Shown here piece by piece: positions 52,510 to 59,672 of a stretch of DNA of 61,401 bases. Below the pieces are notes generated by a model. It did no database searches and was not told where the DNA came from. It was given only the letters and a program-made list of their open reading frames with translations. The stretch's first letter is position 1. Each line of letters begins with the position of its first letter. This stretch comes from an uncultured Clostridia bacterium (GTDB taxonomy: Bacteria > Bacillota > Clostridia > Peptostreptococcales > Anaerovoracaceae), in NCBI GenBank assembly GCA_938046095.1, contig CALIXS010000015.1, positions 1 through 61,401 of the forward strand, given 5' to 3'. The position numbers and the translations under genes are program-made.

Positions 52510-53385
52510 CTAAATCGCATGACCGCTTTTGCCGTTACTATTGTCATTGTTATTGAATGAGATATCGTGATCGGGATTTTCCGCGCAGGTCTTTGCTGTA
52601 TCGATCTCACGGTTGACTCCGAAGCGGTCGGTACTGCCGCATTCCTGCGCTTCTTTCAGTTTGAGTTCACCTACGGCCTGCTCTATCAGAGCCTGTATAC
52701 GCGTATGGACGGTTGCCTGCTCGCTGCGCGGCATGTCTGCCGTTTCGATCGGTGTGAGCACGCGTATATATGCCGTCTGTCCCTTTGTCAGAACGCCGGA
52801 ATCCTCGAAAATTCTCGATGTCCCCTGTATCGCCACGGGCAGTATCGGGACTTTTGATTTTGTTGCCAGTTTAAAGCTGCCTGCCTTGAATTCACGGACA
52901 CTGCCGTCTTTGCTCCTCGTGCCCTCAGGGAAGATCGCCAGCGAAAAGCCGTCCTTGAGGAGCCCTATTCCCTCCTGAATGGTTTTGAGAGACTCCCTCG
53001 CATCGCCGCGAGTGATGAATATGCCGCGGATCGCTTTGATCCAGCGCCCGAGGATAGGAACCTTCGCAAAGTCCTTTTTTGCTATAAACCCTATCTGATG
53101 ACCACGGAGGGCTCTGATGACCGCCATTACGTCAAAGGCACCCTGATGATTCGCAATCACGACGCATGGCCCTTCGGGAACGTTCTCGCAGCCGTCTATG
53201 ACAAAGTGAATATCGTATGCGCGGGTAACGTCGTCGACCCATCTGCCCGTAAAGTCCGCTATAACGGCACGCTCCGTCTCAAAGTCGCCCGCAGTGCGGG
53301 GAGCATCTATTTTCGGCAGATCCTTGCAGTATTTTATAATAGTCCAGGCGAGCGGTGTCCCCTTGAGTATGTTGACAGCCTTCAT
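52510..53385 (-). CDS. plsC: 1-acyl-sn-glycerol-3-phosphate acyltransferase
   Basis: About 291 residues. It acylates lysophosphatidic acid at the membrane. The catalytic NHQGAFD (HxxxxD) and substrate-binding FPEGTRS motifs are clear, with GIFITRGD and PILPVAIQGT between and after. ATG 53385 is preferred because GGAGG lies 11 bases before it; an in-frame ATG at 53421 would place that GGAGG inside the coding region. The C-terminal 50 residues are poorly conserved and end in an Asn-rich stretch. It is convergent with the cobalamin operon and divergent from the PAP2 gene. Confidence 0.93.
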   Translation of the reverse strand: MKAVNILKGTPLAWTIIKYCKDLPKIDAPRTAGDFETERAVIADFTGRWVDDVTRAYDIHFVIDGCENVPEGPCVVIANHQGAFDVMAVIRALRGHQIGFIAKKDFAKVPILGRWIKAIRGIFITRGDARESLKTIQEGIGLLKDGFSLAIFPEGTRSKDGSVREFKAGSFKLATKSKVPILPVAIQGTSRIFEDSGVLTKGQTAYIRVLTPIETADMPRSEQATVHTRIQALIEQAVGELKLKEAQECGSTDRFGVNREIDTAKTCAENPDHDISFNNNDNSNGKSGHAI

Positions 53386-53490
53386 TATCGGTGAAACCTC
53401 CGTCGATATTTTTCTCTTCAAATACTATACCATAAAACAAGTGGATAAATCCACAGGCAAGCTGTATAATCATAACAAGGGTCCCGAAGG

Positions 53491-54141
53491 ATGCAGAGAT
53501 GTAATAGAGAAAGCACGAAAAACATAATAATAAGGTATGCTATAATAGTTGTAGCCGCCGTTTTATTTGCATTCACGGCATATCTTGTCGCAACGGGGTA
53601 TGCATCGCCTATCGACGATGCAGCTATGTCTAAGGCGTATGCGATGAGAACGGACATCATGACGGTATTCTGTATAGCTGTGACGCATTGCGGCGATAGT
53701 TATACCGTTACGGCTGTTATCGCGCTCCTGCTCCTGATACCGCGCACAAGAAAAGTGTACGGAATCGCCGTCGCACCGGCGGGCATCTTGTCGGTCGTGT
53801 TGTACAAGCTTGTAAAGACGGTGTTTATCAGACCGAGGCCGGAAATATTGCTCCGCCTTGTGACAAGTGCGGGCTATTCTTTTCCGAGCGGGCATTCGAT
53901 GAGCGTGCTCGTCGTATACGGCATGCTCATATTCCTTATCAGAAGAAACTGTGCGGAGCGCAGGACCAAAAATGTGCTTTCGTTTGCAATAGGCGTGCTG
54001 ATCGTTTTGATCGGCCTGAGCAGGATCTATGTCGGAGTGCACTATCCGACGGATATCATCGGCGGCTGGAGTCTCGGTGCAGTCGTGCTCACCGCGTCAA
54101 CGCTCGTTTATGACAGAGCGATATCAGGAAAGGAAAGTTAG
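53491..54141 (+). CDS. PAP2-family membrane phosphatase
   Basis: 216 residues with about five membrane segments. The three acid-phosphatase motifs are complete: KTVFIRPRP, YSFPSGHS and SRIYVGVHYPTDIIGGW. Such enzymes dephosphorylate undecaprenyl pyrophosphate, phosphatidate or phosphatidylglycerol phosphate; the neighbouring plsC hints at lipid metabolism but is divergent. The pucR-like gene begins directly after its TAG. Confidence 0.9.
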   Translation: MQRCNRESTKNIIIRYAIIVVAAVLFAFTAYLVATGYASPIDDAAMSKAYAMRTDIMTVFCIAVTHCGDSYTVTAVIALLLLIPRTRKVYGIAVAPAGILSVVLYKLVKTVFIRPRPEILLRLVTSAGYSFPSGHSMSVLVVYGMLIFLIRRNCAERRTKNVLSFAIGVLIVLIGLSRIYVGVHYPTDIIGGWSLGAVVLTASTLVYDRAISGKES

Positions 54142-55305
54142 ATGGCTGTTACGTGCAGGATGCTTTCGCGCCTCGAAACGACAAGAGATTTTCGGCTTGT
54201 TGCCGGCGAGGGAGGACTCGACAAAACGATAGACTGCACGGAAATTCTCGATTTTGAGTTCGATGACGCGGCGAGCGGATATCGCAGAGAAAGGCTTTTT
54301 GACGGAAACAGCCTCGTGCTTACGAGCTTTCTCTATGCTAAGGACAGGCCGGAACTTATCGCAGACTCCGTAAAAAGACTCATAAGCTACGATGTTCACG
54401 CACTTGCGTATAAGCCCGTCATATTCAAAGAATTGCCGCGGGAGGCCGTAGAACTTGCCGACGCGATGAATTTTCCGATTTTTGTTTTCGGGAAGGACTG
54501 TTACATGGAGAACATAATTCTCGAAATAAGAAATGTTGTGCTGCGCGACAGAGACGAATCTATAAAATCGCTTTTGATAGAAACGGTCATAGGCGGCAGT
54601 GATGAGGAGAATGAGATAGTATGCAGCATGGTAGACGAACGGGCGAGATTTATATCTGCAATATGCCTGAGCGTTGAAGATCCGCATGCAGTGAGAGAAA
54701 GCGTGCGTTTCGCCGCTGCCGGACCGTACGTGAAGAGGCGTGTTTTCCCCGGCGTTTACGGGCATTATCTCATAATGCTAATGGCACAGGAGGAGCCGGG
54801 CAGAGAGCATTTTGAGAAGATGTGCGTCGAAACGGCCGCGTTTTACGGGATTGATGCCGAAAAACTCGCCGCGGCGAACAAAGGCTGGAGCGTGATAAGC
54901 GAAGACAGGAGTAAAGGGACAGAGCTTATCCGTCAGGCTTATTGGGCGTGCAGGGTCGGAGAAATCGAAAATAAAAAAGTTATAACAAGCCGTGATATGG
55001 GTATATACGGATTGCTGACGCACTATGCGGGCGACGAAGCCGCGGCTGTTTTTGCGGATCGTTACCTCGCTCCCATAACTGAAGAGGAGGGAAGGGGCGG
55101 AGAGTTGATGCAGACGGCGATTGCCTATGTCAGAGCAGGCGGTGATACTGCGGCGACTGCCGAAAAGCTGTTCTGCCACAAAAACACGATAAGGTACAGG
55201 ATAAATAAGATACAGGAAAAACTCGATCCTAAGGCCACCGAGGGCGAATTTTTTGTCGATCTGAGTGTGGCCGTTAAGATACATTTATTGAACGAAAAGC
55301 TGTAA
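54142..55305 (+). CDS. PucR/CdaR-family transcriptional regulator
   Basis: 387 residues. An N-terminal PucR domain (residues about 5-130, with LVLTSFLYAKD) is followed by a GGDEF-like middle region (about 160-290) and a C-terminal helix-turn-helix (GDTAATAEKLFCHKNTIRYR). PucR proteins control purine, amino-acid or similar catabolic genes; the target here is unknown. The ATG directly abuts the PAP2 stop codon. Confidence 0.88.
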   Translation: MAVTCRMLSRLETTRDFRLVAGEGGLDKTIDCTEILDFEFDDAASGYRRERLFDGNSLVLTSFLYAKDRPELIADSVKRLISYDVHALAYKPVIFKELPREAVELADAMNFPIFVFGKDCYMENIILEIRNVVLRDRDESIKSLLIETVIGGSDEENEIVCSMVDERARFISAICLSVEDPHAVRESVRFAAAGPYVKRRVFPGVYGHYLIMLMAQEEPGREHFEKMCVETAAFYGIDAEKLAAANKGWSVISEDRSKGTELIRQAYWACRVGEIENKKVITSRDMGIYGLLTHYAGDEAAAVFADRYLAPITEEEGRGGELMQTAIAYVRAGGDTAATAEKLFCHKNTIRYRINKIQEKLDPKATEGEFFVDLSVAVKIHLLNEKL

Positions 55306-55324
55306 AATGAGAGGAGAAATCATC

Positions 55325-55489
55325 ATGAGCAAAATCTATGTATGCGGAGCATGCGGTTATGAGTACGATCCGGCAGTAGGCGATCCTGACAACGGAATCA
55401 AGCCCGGAACACCTTTTGAGAATCTTCCCGAGGATTGGGTGTGCCCGGTCTGCGGGATGGGTAAAGATGTATTCGAAGAGAAGAAATAA
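55325..55489 (+). CDS. Rubredoxin
   Basis: 54 residues. It is a small one-iron electron carrier typical of anaerobes. The two Cys pairs are in YVCGACGYEYDP and WVCPVCGMGKD; GIKPGTPFENLPEDW is the usual central loop. ATG 55325 follows GAGGAG by 8 bases; an earlier ATG at 55307 includes that Shine-Dalgarno sequence. A terminator follows 14 bases after the stop. It may serve oxygen or peroxide detoxification. Confidence 0.95.
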   Translation: MSKIYVCGACGYEYDPAVGDPDNGIKPGTPFENLPEDWVCPVCGMGKDVFEEKK

Positions 55490-55503
55490 GAGGAATGCCT
55501 TTG

Positions 55504-55534
55504 AACCCGGTGCGCGTTACGCGTGCCGGGTTTT
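55504..55534 (+). terminator. Terminator after rubredoxin
   Basis: AACCCGG (55504-55510) and CCGGGTT (55526-55532) with a partly paired GCGCGTTACGCGT loop, then TTG. Confidence 0.75.
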
Positions 55535-55549
55535 GAGATGTGGCAGGCG

Positions 55550-55602
55550 TTGTTTTTCGCAAAGGCGGGGTATATAATAACAAGTAGTTAGTTTCAACTA
55601 AC
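55550..55602 (+). promoter_or_regulatory. Promoter with palindromic operator for the ZIP transporter
   Basis: TTGTTT (55550-55555), 17 bases, TATAAT (55573-55578). GTTAGTT and AACTAAC around TC form a perfect inverted repeat at 55587-55602, just over the expected start point. The TTAG...CTAA-type symmetry resembles operators of DtxR/MntR metal repressors, so metal-dependent repression is likely. The regulator is not in the window. Confidence 0.65.
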
Positions 55603-55630
55603 CAAAAACAAAAACAGGAGTGAATATAAT

Positions 55631-56416
55631 ATGATAGATCAAAACGCCGTCATCGGACTGCTGATACCGTTTGCCGGCACGACGGCAGGAGCCGCCGCCG
55701 TTATGTTTATGAGAAAGGAACTCGACGACAGAGTGCAGCGCGCCCTGACGGGGTTTGCCGCCGGAGTGATGACGGCCGCTTCCGTCTGGAGTCTTATACT
55801 ACCTGCGATCGAACAGTCGTCTCACCTCGGAAGATTGTCGTTTTTACCGGCAGCTGCGGGCTTCTGGGGCGGAGTGCTTTTTCTGCTGCTGCTCGACCGC
55901 GTCATACCGCACCTGCACATGTATGCGACCGAAGCGGAAGGGCCGAGAAGCGGGATGGCAAAGACAACGATGATGGTAATGGCTGTAACTCTTCATAACA
56001 TACCTGAGGGTATGGCCGTAGGTGTCGTTTATGCCGGGCTCCTGTCGGGAACTGCGGAAATCACGGCAGGGGGAGCGCTCGCCCTCGCCGTAGGTATTGC
56101 AATTCAGAACTTTCCGGAGGGCGCGATAATCTCCATGCCGCTGCATGCGGAGGGAAAAAGCAGAGTCAGGTCATTCGCCGACGGGGTGCTTTCGGGACTT
56201 GTCGAGCCGGTCGGAGGCCTTATAACGATATTTGCCGCGAGTCTCGTCGTACCCGCGATGCCTTATCTGCTGAGCGGAGCCGCCGGTGCGATGATGTACG
56301 TTGTCGTCGAAGAGCTCATACCGGAGATGTCATCCGGAAAGCACTCAAATATCGGTACTCTGATGTTTTCCTTCGGCTTCACTCTGATGATGATGCTCGA
56401 TGTATCACTGGGATGA
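55631..56416 (+). CDS. ZIP-family divalent metal transporter
   Basis: 261 residues with about eight membrane segments. The two metal-site motifs HNIPEGMAVGV and QNFPEGAIISMPL lie in helices 4 and 5, and EELIPEM is in a later helix; a His pair in VIPHLHMYAT sits in the loop before them. It belongs to the GufA/ZupT-like group that imports zinc or other divalent metals. CAGGAG precedes the ATG at a suitable distance. The operator upstream supports control by metal supply. Confidence 0.92.
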   Translation: MIDQNAVIGLLIPFAGTTAGAAAVMFMRKELDDRVQRALTGFAAGVMTAASVWSLILPAIEQSSHLGRLSFLPAAAGFWGGVLFLLLLDRVIPHLHMYATEAEGPRSGMAKTTMMVMAVTLHNIPEGMAVGVVYAGLLSGTAEITAGGALALAVGIAIQNFPEGAIISMPLHAEGKSRVRSFADGVLSGLVEPVGGLITIFAASLVVPAMPYLLSGAAGAMMYVVVEELIPEMSSGKHSNIGTLMFSFGFTLMMMLDVSLG

Positions 56417-56446
56417 TATCATACTGAGGTGATACGGTATTGTACT

Positions 56447-56468
56447 ATCGCAACAAAGCGATTTTTTG
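56447..56468 (+). terminator. Terminator after the ZIP gene
   Basis: ATCGC and GCGAT with a 6-base loop, followed by TTTTTGTTTTTT. It is a short but T-rich intrinsic terminator 30 bases after the stop. Confidence 0.6.
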
Positions 56469-56530
56469 TTTTTTAACCAAAAGTTTCTCGCATACTTTGG
56501 ACAAAAAGATAGTGCAAACGTCGTAAAGTC

Positions 56531-56740
56531 TGTTATAATGTATAATAGATGCAAGCATATAAGATACGTTTGGGACAGGCTCCAACCCCATAAGCAGTCC
56601 TAAAATGAATGAAGGTCCTAAATCGATCCATTTGCGGAGACTTCCCAAACGTACTTATTATAAATGCGACCACCGACAGTAATGTTGCCTTTATATTAGC
56701 AAAAGAGAGTATCGCGCCTTATCGGCTGATGCTCTCTTTT
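56531..56740 (+). ncRNA. Candidate structured small RNA with its own promoter and terminator
   Basis: An extended -10 (TGTTATAAT, 56531-56539) is followed by about 190 bases without a coding signal. TACGTTTGGGA (56565-56575) pairs perfectly with TCCCAAACGTA (56643-56653), with AGGCTCC/GGAGACT inside and GCAT...ATGC and ATAAG/CTTAT outside, giving a long irregular rod. AAAAGAGAG (56701-56709) and CTCTCTTTT (56732-56740) form the terminator. The rod shape recalls 6S RNA, but I cannot assign a family. The terminator also faces the convergent DUF2148 gene. Confidence 0.6.
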
Positions 56741-56759
56741 GCTGTATGCGTATCGGTGT

Positions 56760-57332
56760 TCAGTCGTGTTGTCCGAGCAGGACGCTTCCGGAAGCCCGAT
56801 CGAAGAAGATACTCTTTGCTCCCGTATAAAGCGGGATTCCGTAGCATAACTTCGTTCCGTCCGGAAAAAGCCCGAGGCGTATCGCCGCTCTGCCGACTGA
56901 ATACATGACTCTGTTGTCAATTCTGTTTGCAGAGGCGACAGTGACTGCGGAGCCTATCGCGATTCCGAGATCTGTCGCCGAAAATGAGCAGGAGGCGCCG
57001 GCCGGGATGCCATCTTTTATCATACCGGTACAATTACCGAAGCCGCACAGGTTGCAGCCCGGGACGCCGCTCGGCGAAGGCACCGCGGCAATCAGGACGG
57101 CGCAGTGACTCTTTCTGAGATTGCTCGCGTCGCGGGCGAAAAATTCGAGGTCGTATTCCGCACCCGCCTTTTCCATTTCGCGGGCGATGAGATCAAGGTC
57201 GTCTCCCGAGGCGATGAGCGTCATGATTTTGTCGAGTCCGTTAGCTTTTGGCGCGGTACGGGCGGCTGCCGCCATGATGTCGGCCGTTGCAAGCGCTGCG
57301 GATCTTTCGGATTCGTTCATGTTTCTTATCAT
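56760..57332 (-). CDS. DUF2148 ferredoxin-like protein
   Basis: 190 residues. DUF2148 proteins carry cysteine motifs of ferredoxin type and are common in anaerobes; the function is unknown. Visible are TAPKANGLDKIMTLI and GCNLCGFGNCTGMIKDG (a Cx2CGx3C cluster), then CSFSATDLGIAIGSAVTVA. ATG 57332 has AAAGGAG 8 bases upstream; the frame stays open further upstream across the divergent start of the nucleotidyltransferase gene, which argues against longer starts. Overlapping divergent -10 boxes (57355-57360 on minus, 57369-57374 on plus) lie between the two genes. Confidence 0.88.
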   Translation of the reverse strand: MIRNMNESERSAALATADIMAAAARTAPKANGLDKIMTLIASGDDLDLIAREMEKAGAEYDLEFFARDASNLRKSHCAVLIAAVPSPSGVPGCNLCGFGNCTGMIKDGIPAGASCSFSATDLGIAIGSAVTVASANRIDNRVMYSVGRAAIRLGLFPDGTKLCYGIPLYTGAKSIFFDRASGSVLLGQHD

Positions 57333-57403
57333 AATGATGACTCCTTTCCCATAAATTATACCATGTGATATAATACGTAAAGAAAAAATGTTGGAGGACA
57401 TAT

Positions 57404-58330
57404 ATGGAAAGAACAACGAAACCGGCGCTTTTGATAATGGCAGCCGGTATGGGAAGCCGCTACGGCGGGCTCAAACAGATAGATCCGGTAAGCGAGCAGG
57501 GCGAGATAATTCTCGATTTTTCGCTTTATGATGCAATGATGGCCGGCTTTGAGGACGCCGTGTTCATAATCAAAGAGGAGAACGAAGCGGACTTCAGAGC
57601 TTTGATCGACGGGCGCGCAGGAGAGCACCTTAATGTTCGTTACGCGTTTCAGAGGAATGACGATCTGCCTCCGGGATACACAGTTATGGAGGGACGCGAA
57701 AAACCGTGGGGTACAGGTCATGCCGTACTCGCTGCGAGAAATGTCATAGGCGGCCCTTTCGCAGTGATAAACGCCGACGATTATTACGGCGCTCATGCGT
57801 TTCAGACGATGTACGGATTTCTCGAGGGGGCGCACGACGTAGGAAAGTACGAATATGCGATGGCGGGCTTCAGACTCGAAAAAACTCTGACGGAAAACGG
57901 ACACGTATCGCGCGGGATATGCGACGTGTCGGGTGACGGTATGCTTGTCGGCATAACGGAGAGAACGAGAATCATGCGCCGGGGAGGTACGATAGAGTAT
58001 ACCGAGGATGGCGAACACTGGAACGAACTCGATCCCAAAACCACGGTATCGATGAATTTCTGGGGGTTCACCTTATCTATGATGGACGAGCTTTGGGCGA
58101 GGTTTCCGGCATTTCTCGACGGTGCCGCAAAAGAAAATCCAATAAAGGGAGAATACATATTACCGGGAGTCGTCGATGAGCTGCTACGCGAGAACAAAGC
58201 CGAGGTGCGCGTCCTGACATCGCCTGATCAGTGGTATGGGGTCACATACAAAGAGGACAAGGAAAGCGTCGTAAGCGCACTGCGCTCCATGAAGGATAAA
58301 GGTTTCTACCCTGAAATACTCTGGAAGTAA
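57404..58330 (+). CDS. Sugar nucleotidyltransferase-like protein
   Basis: 308 residues. The N-terminal signature LLIMAAGMGSRYGGLKQ is the nucleotide-binding loop of NDP-sugar pyrophosphorylases; WGTGHAVLAARN and VINADDYYGAHAF (metal-binding Asp) follow. It probably joins a nucleotide to a sugar phosphate, or is a related uncharacterised clostridial transferase; the substrate is not evident and no sugar genes are adjacent. GGAGG lies 9 bases before the ATG. The last 24 coding bases are part of a 26-base tandem duplication that continues past the stop. Confidence 0.85.
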   Translation: MERTTKPALLIMAAGMGSRYGGLKQIDPVSEQGEIILDFSLYDAMMAGFEDAVFIIKEENEADFRALIDGRAGEHLNVRYAFQRNDDLPPGYTVMEGREKPWGTGHAVLAARNVIGGPFAVINADDYYGAHAFQTMYGFLEGAHDVGKYEYAMAGFRLEKTLTENGHVSRGICDVSGDGMLVGITERTRIMRRGGTIEYTEDGEHWNELDPKTTVSMNFWGFTLSMMDELWARFPAFLDGAAKENPIKGEYILPGVVDELLRENKAEVRVLTSPDQWYGVTYKEDKESVVSALRSMKDKGFYPEILWK

Positions 58331-58358
58331 TGTACCCTGAGAAGCTCTGGAAGTAATG
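58307..58358 (+). repeat. 26-bp tandem duplication at the end of the nucleotidyltransferase gene
   Basis: Copy 1 (58307-58332) holds the last codons and the stop; copy 2 (58333-58358) follows directly with three changes and again reads ...CTCTGGAAGTAATG. The gene therefore stops in the first copy and the second is untranslated. Confidence 0.9.
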
Positions 58359-58359
58359 C

Positions 58360-58387
58360 TTGCAAATCGGCACTTTTGATGTATAAT
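58360..58387 (+). promoter_or_regulatory. Promoter of rpsF-ssb-rpsR
   Basis: TTGCAA, 16 bases, TATAAT, placing the start point about 80 bases before rpsF. It begins right after the tandem duplication. Confidence 0.65.
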
Positions 58388-58394
58388 ATTAGAG

Positions 58395-58473
58395 CGTGCT
58401 TTTCAGACAAGTGCGCAAAAAGTCTCTGCACTGCGGGAAGCAGTGCCGTTTATGTCCATAGGGAGGTGAAAAA
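58395..58473 (+). promoter_or_regulatory. rpsF leader with hairpin, possible S6:S18 autoregulatory site
   Basis: The leader contains GCACTGC (58428-58434) and GCAGTGC (58440-58446), a 7-bp stem with a 5-base loop, followed by CG and a U-rich stretch before GGGAGGTG. rpsF leaders in many bacteria bind the S6:S18 pair through a stem next to a CCG; a CCG overlaps the end of this stem. This is a resemblance, not a full motif match. Confidence 0.4.
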
Positions 58474-58761
58474 ATGGTAAATTACGAAGTCATGTTCATC
58501 ATCGATCCTGCTTTGGAGGATGAGAAGAAGGACGCCGCGGTCGAGAGGGTTAAATCGGTCATTGCGTCCGAGGGTGAAGTCGAAAAAGTCGACGTATGGG
58601 GTCTTCGCAAGCTCGCATACCCGATCCGGAAGAAGAACGAGGGCTATTATGCAGTCATAGAGTTCAAGGCGGAGCCTACATTGCCGGCGGAGCTCGACAG
58701 AAGGCTTAAGATTTCTGACGACTTCATGAGACACATCATCGTCTGCAAAGACGCTGAGTAA
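58474..58761 (+). CDS. rpsF: Ribosomal protein bS6
   Basis: 95 residues. It binds S18 in the central domain of the small subunit. It starts MVNYEVMFIIDPALEDEKK and contains WGLRKLAYPIRKKNEGYY, the typical S6 strand-turn. GGGAGGTG precedes the ATG. It is the first gene of the conserved rpsF-ssb-rpsR operon. Confidence 0.97.
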   Translation: MVNYEVMFIIDPALEDEKKDAAVERVKSVIASEGEVEKVDVWGLRKLAYPIRKKNEGYYAVIEFKAEPTLPAELDRRLKISDDFMRHIIVCKDAE

Positions 58762-58777
58762 GAATCGAGGTGCAGTT

Positions 58778-59230
58778 ATGAACAGTGTTGCATTGATCGG
58801 AAGGCTCACGAGAGATCCTGAGGTCAGATACACGGCGGGTACGCAGATGGCGATATGCAGATTCAGCATCGCGATCGACAGACCGACGCGCTCGGGAGAT
58901 GAAAAGAAAACCGATTTTCCGAGCATTACCGTTTTCGGCAAGCAGGCCGAAAACTGTGAGAAGTACCTGGCAAAGGGCAGAATGGTGGGAATTCAGGGAC
59001 GCATACAGACCGGCTCCTACAAGAATAAGGACGGTCAGACTGTCTATACGACTGACGTTGTAGCCGACAGAGTCGAATTTCTCGAATGGGGAGACAGAGC
59101 TCAGGGCGGCGCGAGGCCTCAGAACAATTACTCATCTTCAGCATCGGCGCCATCATCGAACGATCAGGGCGGTCTTGACGAAGAAATGCCGGATTCGTTT
59201 CAGGCAATAGACGAGGATGTTCCATTCTAA
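58778..59230 (+). CDS. ssb: Single-stranded DNA-binding protein
   Basis: 150 residues. The OB fold begins MNSVALIGRLTRDPEVRYT; a flexible Gly/Ser/Gln-rich linker follows, and the acidic tip ends in DEDVPF, close to the consensus DDDIPF that recruits repair and replication partners. It lies between rpsF and rpsR, as usual. Confidence 0.97.
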   Translation: MNSVALIGRLTRDPEVRYTAGTQMAICRFSIAIDRPTRSGDEKKTDFPSITVFGKQAENCEKYLAKGRMVGIQGRIQTGSYKNKDGQTVYTTDVVADRVEFLEWGDRAQGGARPQNNYSSSASAPSSNDQGGLDEEMPDSFQAIDEDVPF

Positions 59231-59246
59231 AGAAAGGAGATTTGAC

Positions 59247-59483
59247 ATGGCAGAGAGAAGACACGGCGGCGGTATGAGAAGAAGAAAAGTATGCCAATTC
59301 TGCGCCGACAAAAATCAGGCCATTGACTATAAGGATGTAGATCTGCTCAGGAAATTTATATCGGAAAGAGGCAAGATCCTTCCGAGAAGAGTCACAGGTA
59401 CATGCGCTGTCCACCAGAGAGACGTCATGACAGCGATCAAAAGAGCAAGGACAGTAGCGCTGCTTCCTTATGTAGCGGACTGA
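59247..59483 (+). CDS. rpsR: Ribosomal protein bS18
   Basis: 78 residues. It pairs with S6 on the small subunit. The sequence has VCQFCADKNQAIDYKDVDLL and PRRVTGTCAVHQRDV; the CxxC plus Cys and His make this the zinc-binding (C+) form. ATG 59247 follows AAAGGAG at a normal distance, 16 bases after the ssb stop. A terminator follows. Confidence 0.97.
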   Translation: MAERRHGGGMRRRKVCQFCADKNQAIDYKDVDLLRKFISERGKILPRRVTGTCAVHQRDVMTAIKRARTVALLPYVAD

Positions 59484-59506
59484 TCCGATTCTGCTGTATA
59501 TTTGGG

Positions 59507-59539
59507 GAAGCCCGGAGCAGGCCGCTCGGGCTTCTTTTG
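59507..59539 (+). terminator. Terminator after rpsR
   Basis: GAAGCCCG (59507-59514) and CGGGCTTC (59527-59534) with a 12-base loop, then TTTTG. Confidence 0.85.
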
Positions 59540-59609
59540 TTGTATTCATAAGCACGGCCATAATGCTAAGGTGCGGCCGCCATGCGCACAGATATGGCAC
59601 TGTTGTCGC

Positions 59610-59638
59610 TTGACATATAGCGGGCACTGCTTTATCAT
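59610..59638 (+). promoter_or_regulatory. Promoter of hisD
   Basis: TTGACA, 17 bases, TATCAT, close to consensus. The leader is only about 28 bases, so no T-box or attenuator fits before hisD. Confidence 0.7.
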
Positions 59639-59672
59639 GGTAGCGTAGTAAACTAAAATTCAGGAGTGAACA

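Noticed and set aside
53438..53461. Extra DnaA boxes between plsC and the PAP2 gene (GTGGATAAATCCACA)
   Set aside because: Only near-matches, isolated and 28 kb from the origin; they form a simple inverted repeat and could be a hairpin or chance.
56445..56648. 67-residue minus-strand frame between ZIP and DUF2148 genes
   Set aside because: It lies across the small-RNA candidate and the ZIP terminator, has no Shine-Dalgarno sequence and no recognisable domain.
56531..56740. Firm assignment as 6S RNA
   Set aside because: Only size and rod shape fit; the conserved central bubble could not be confirmed by eye.
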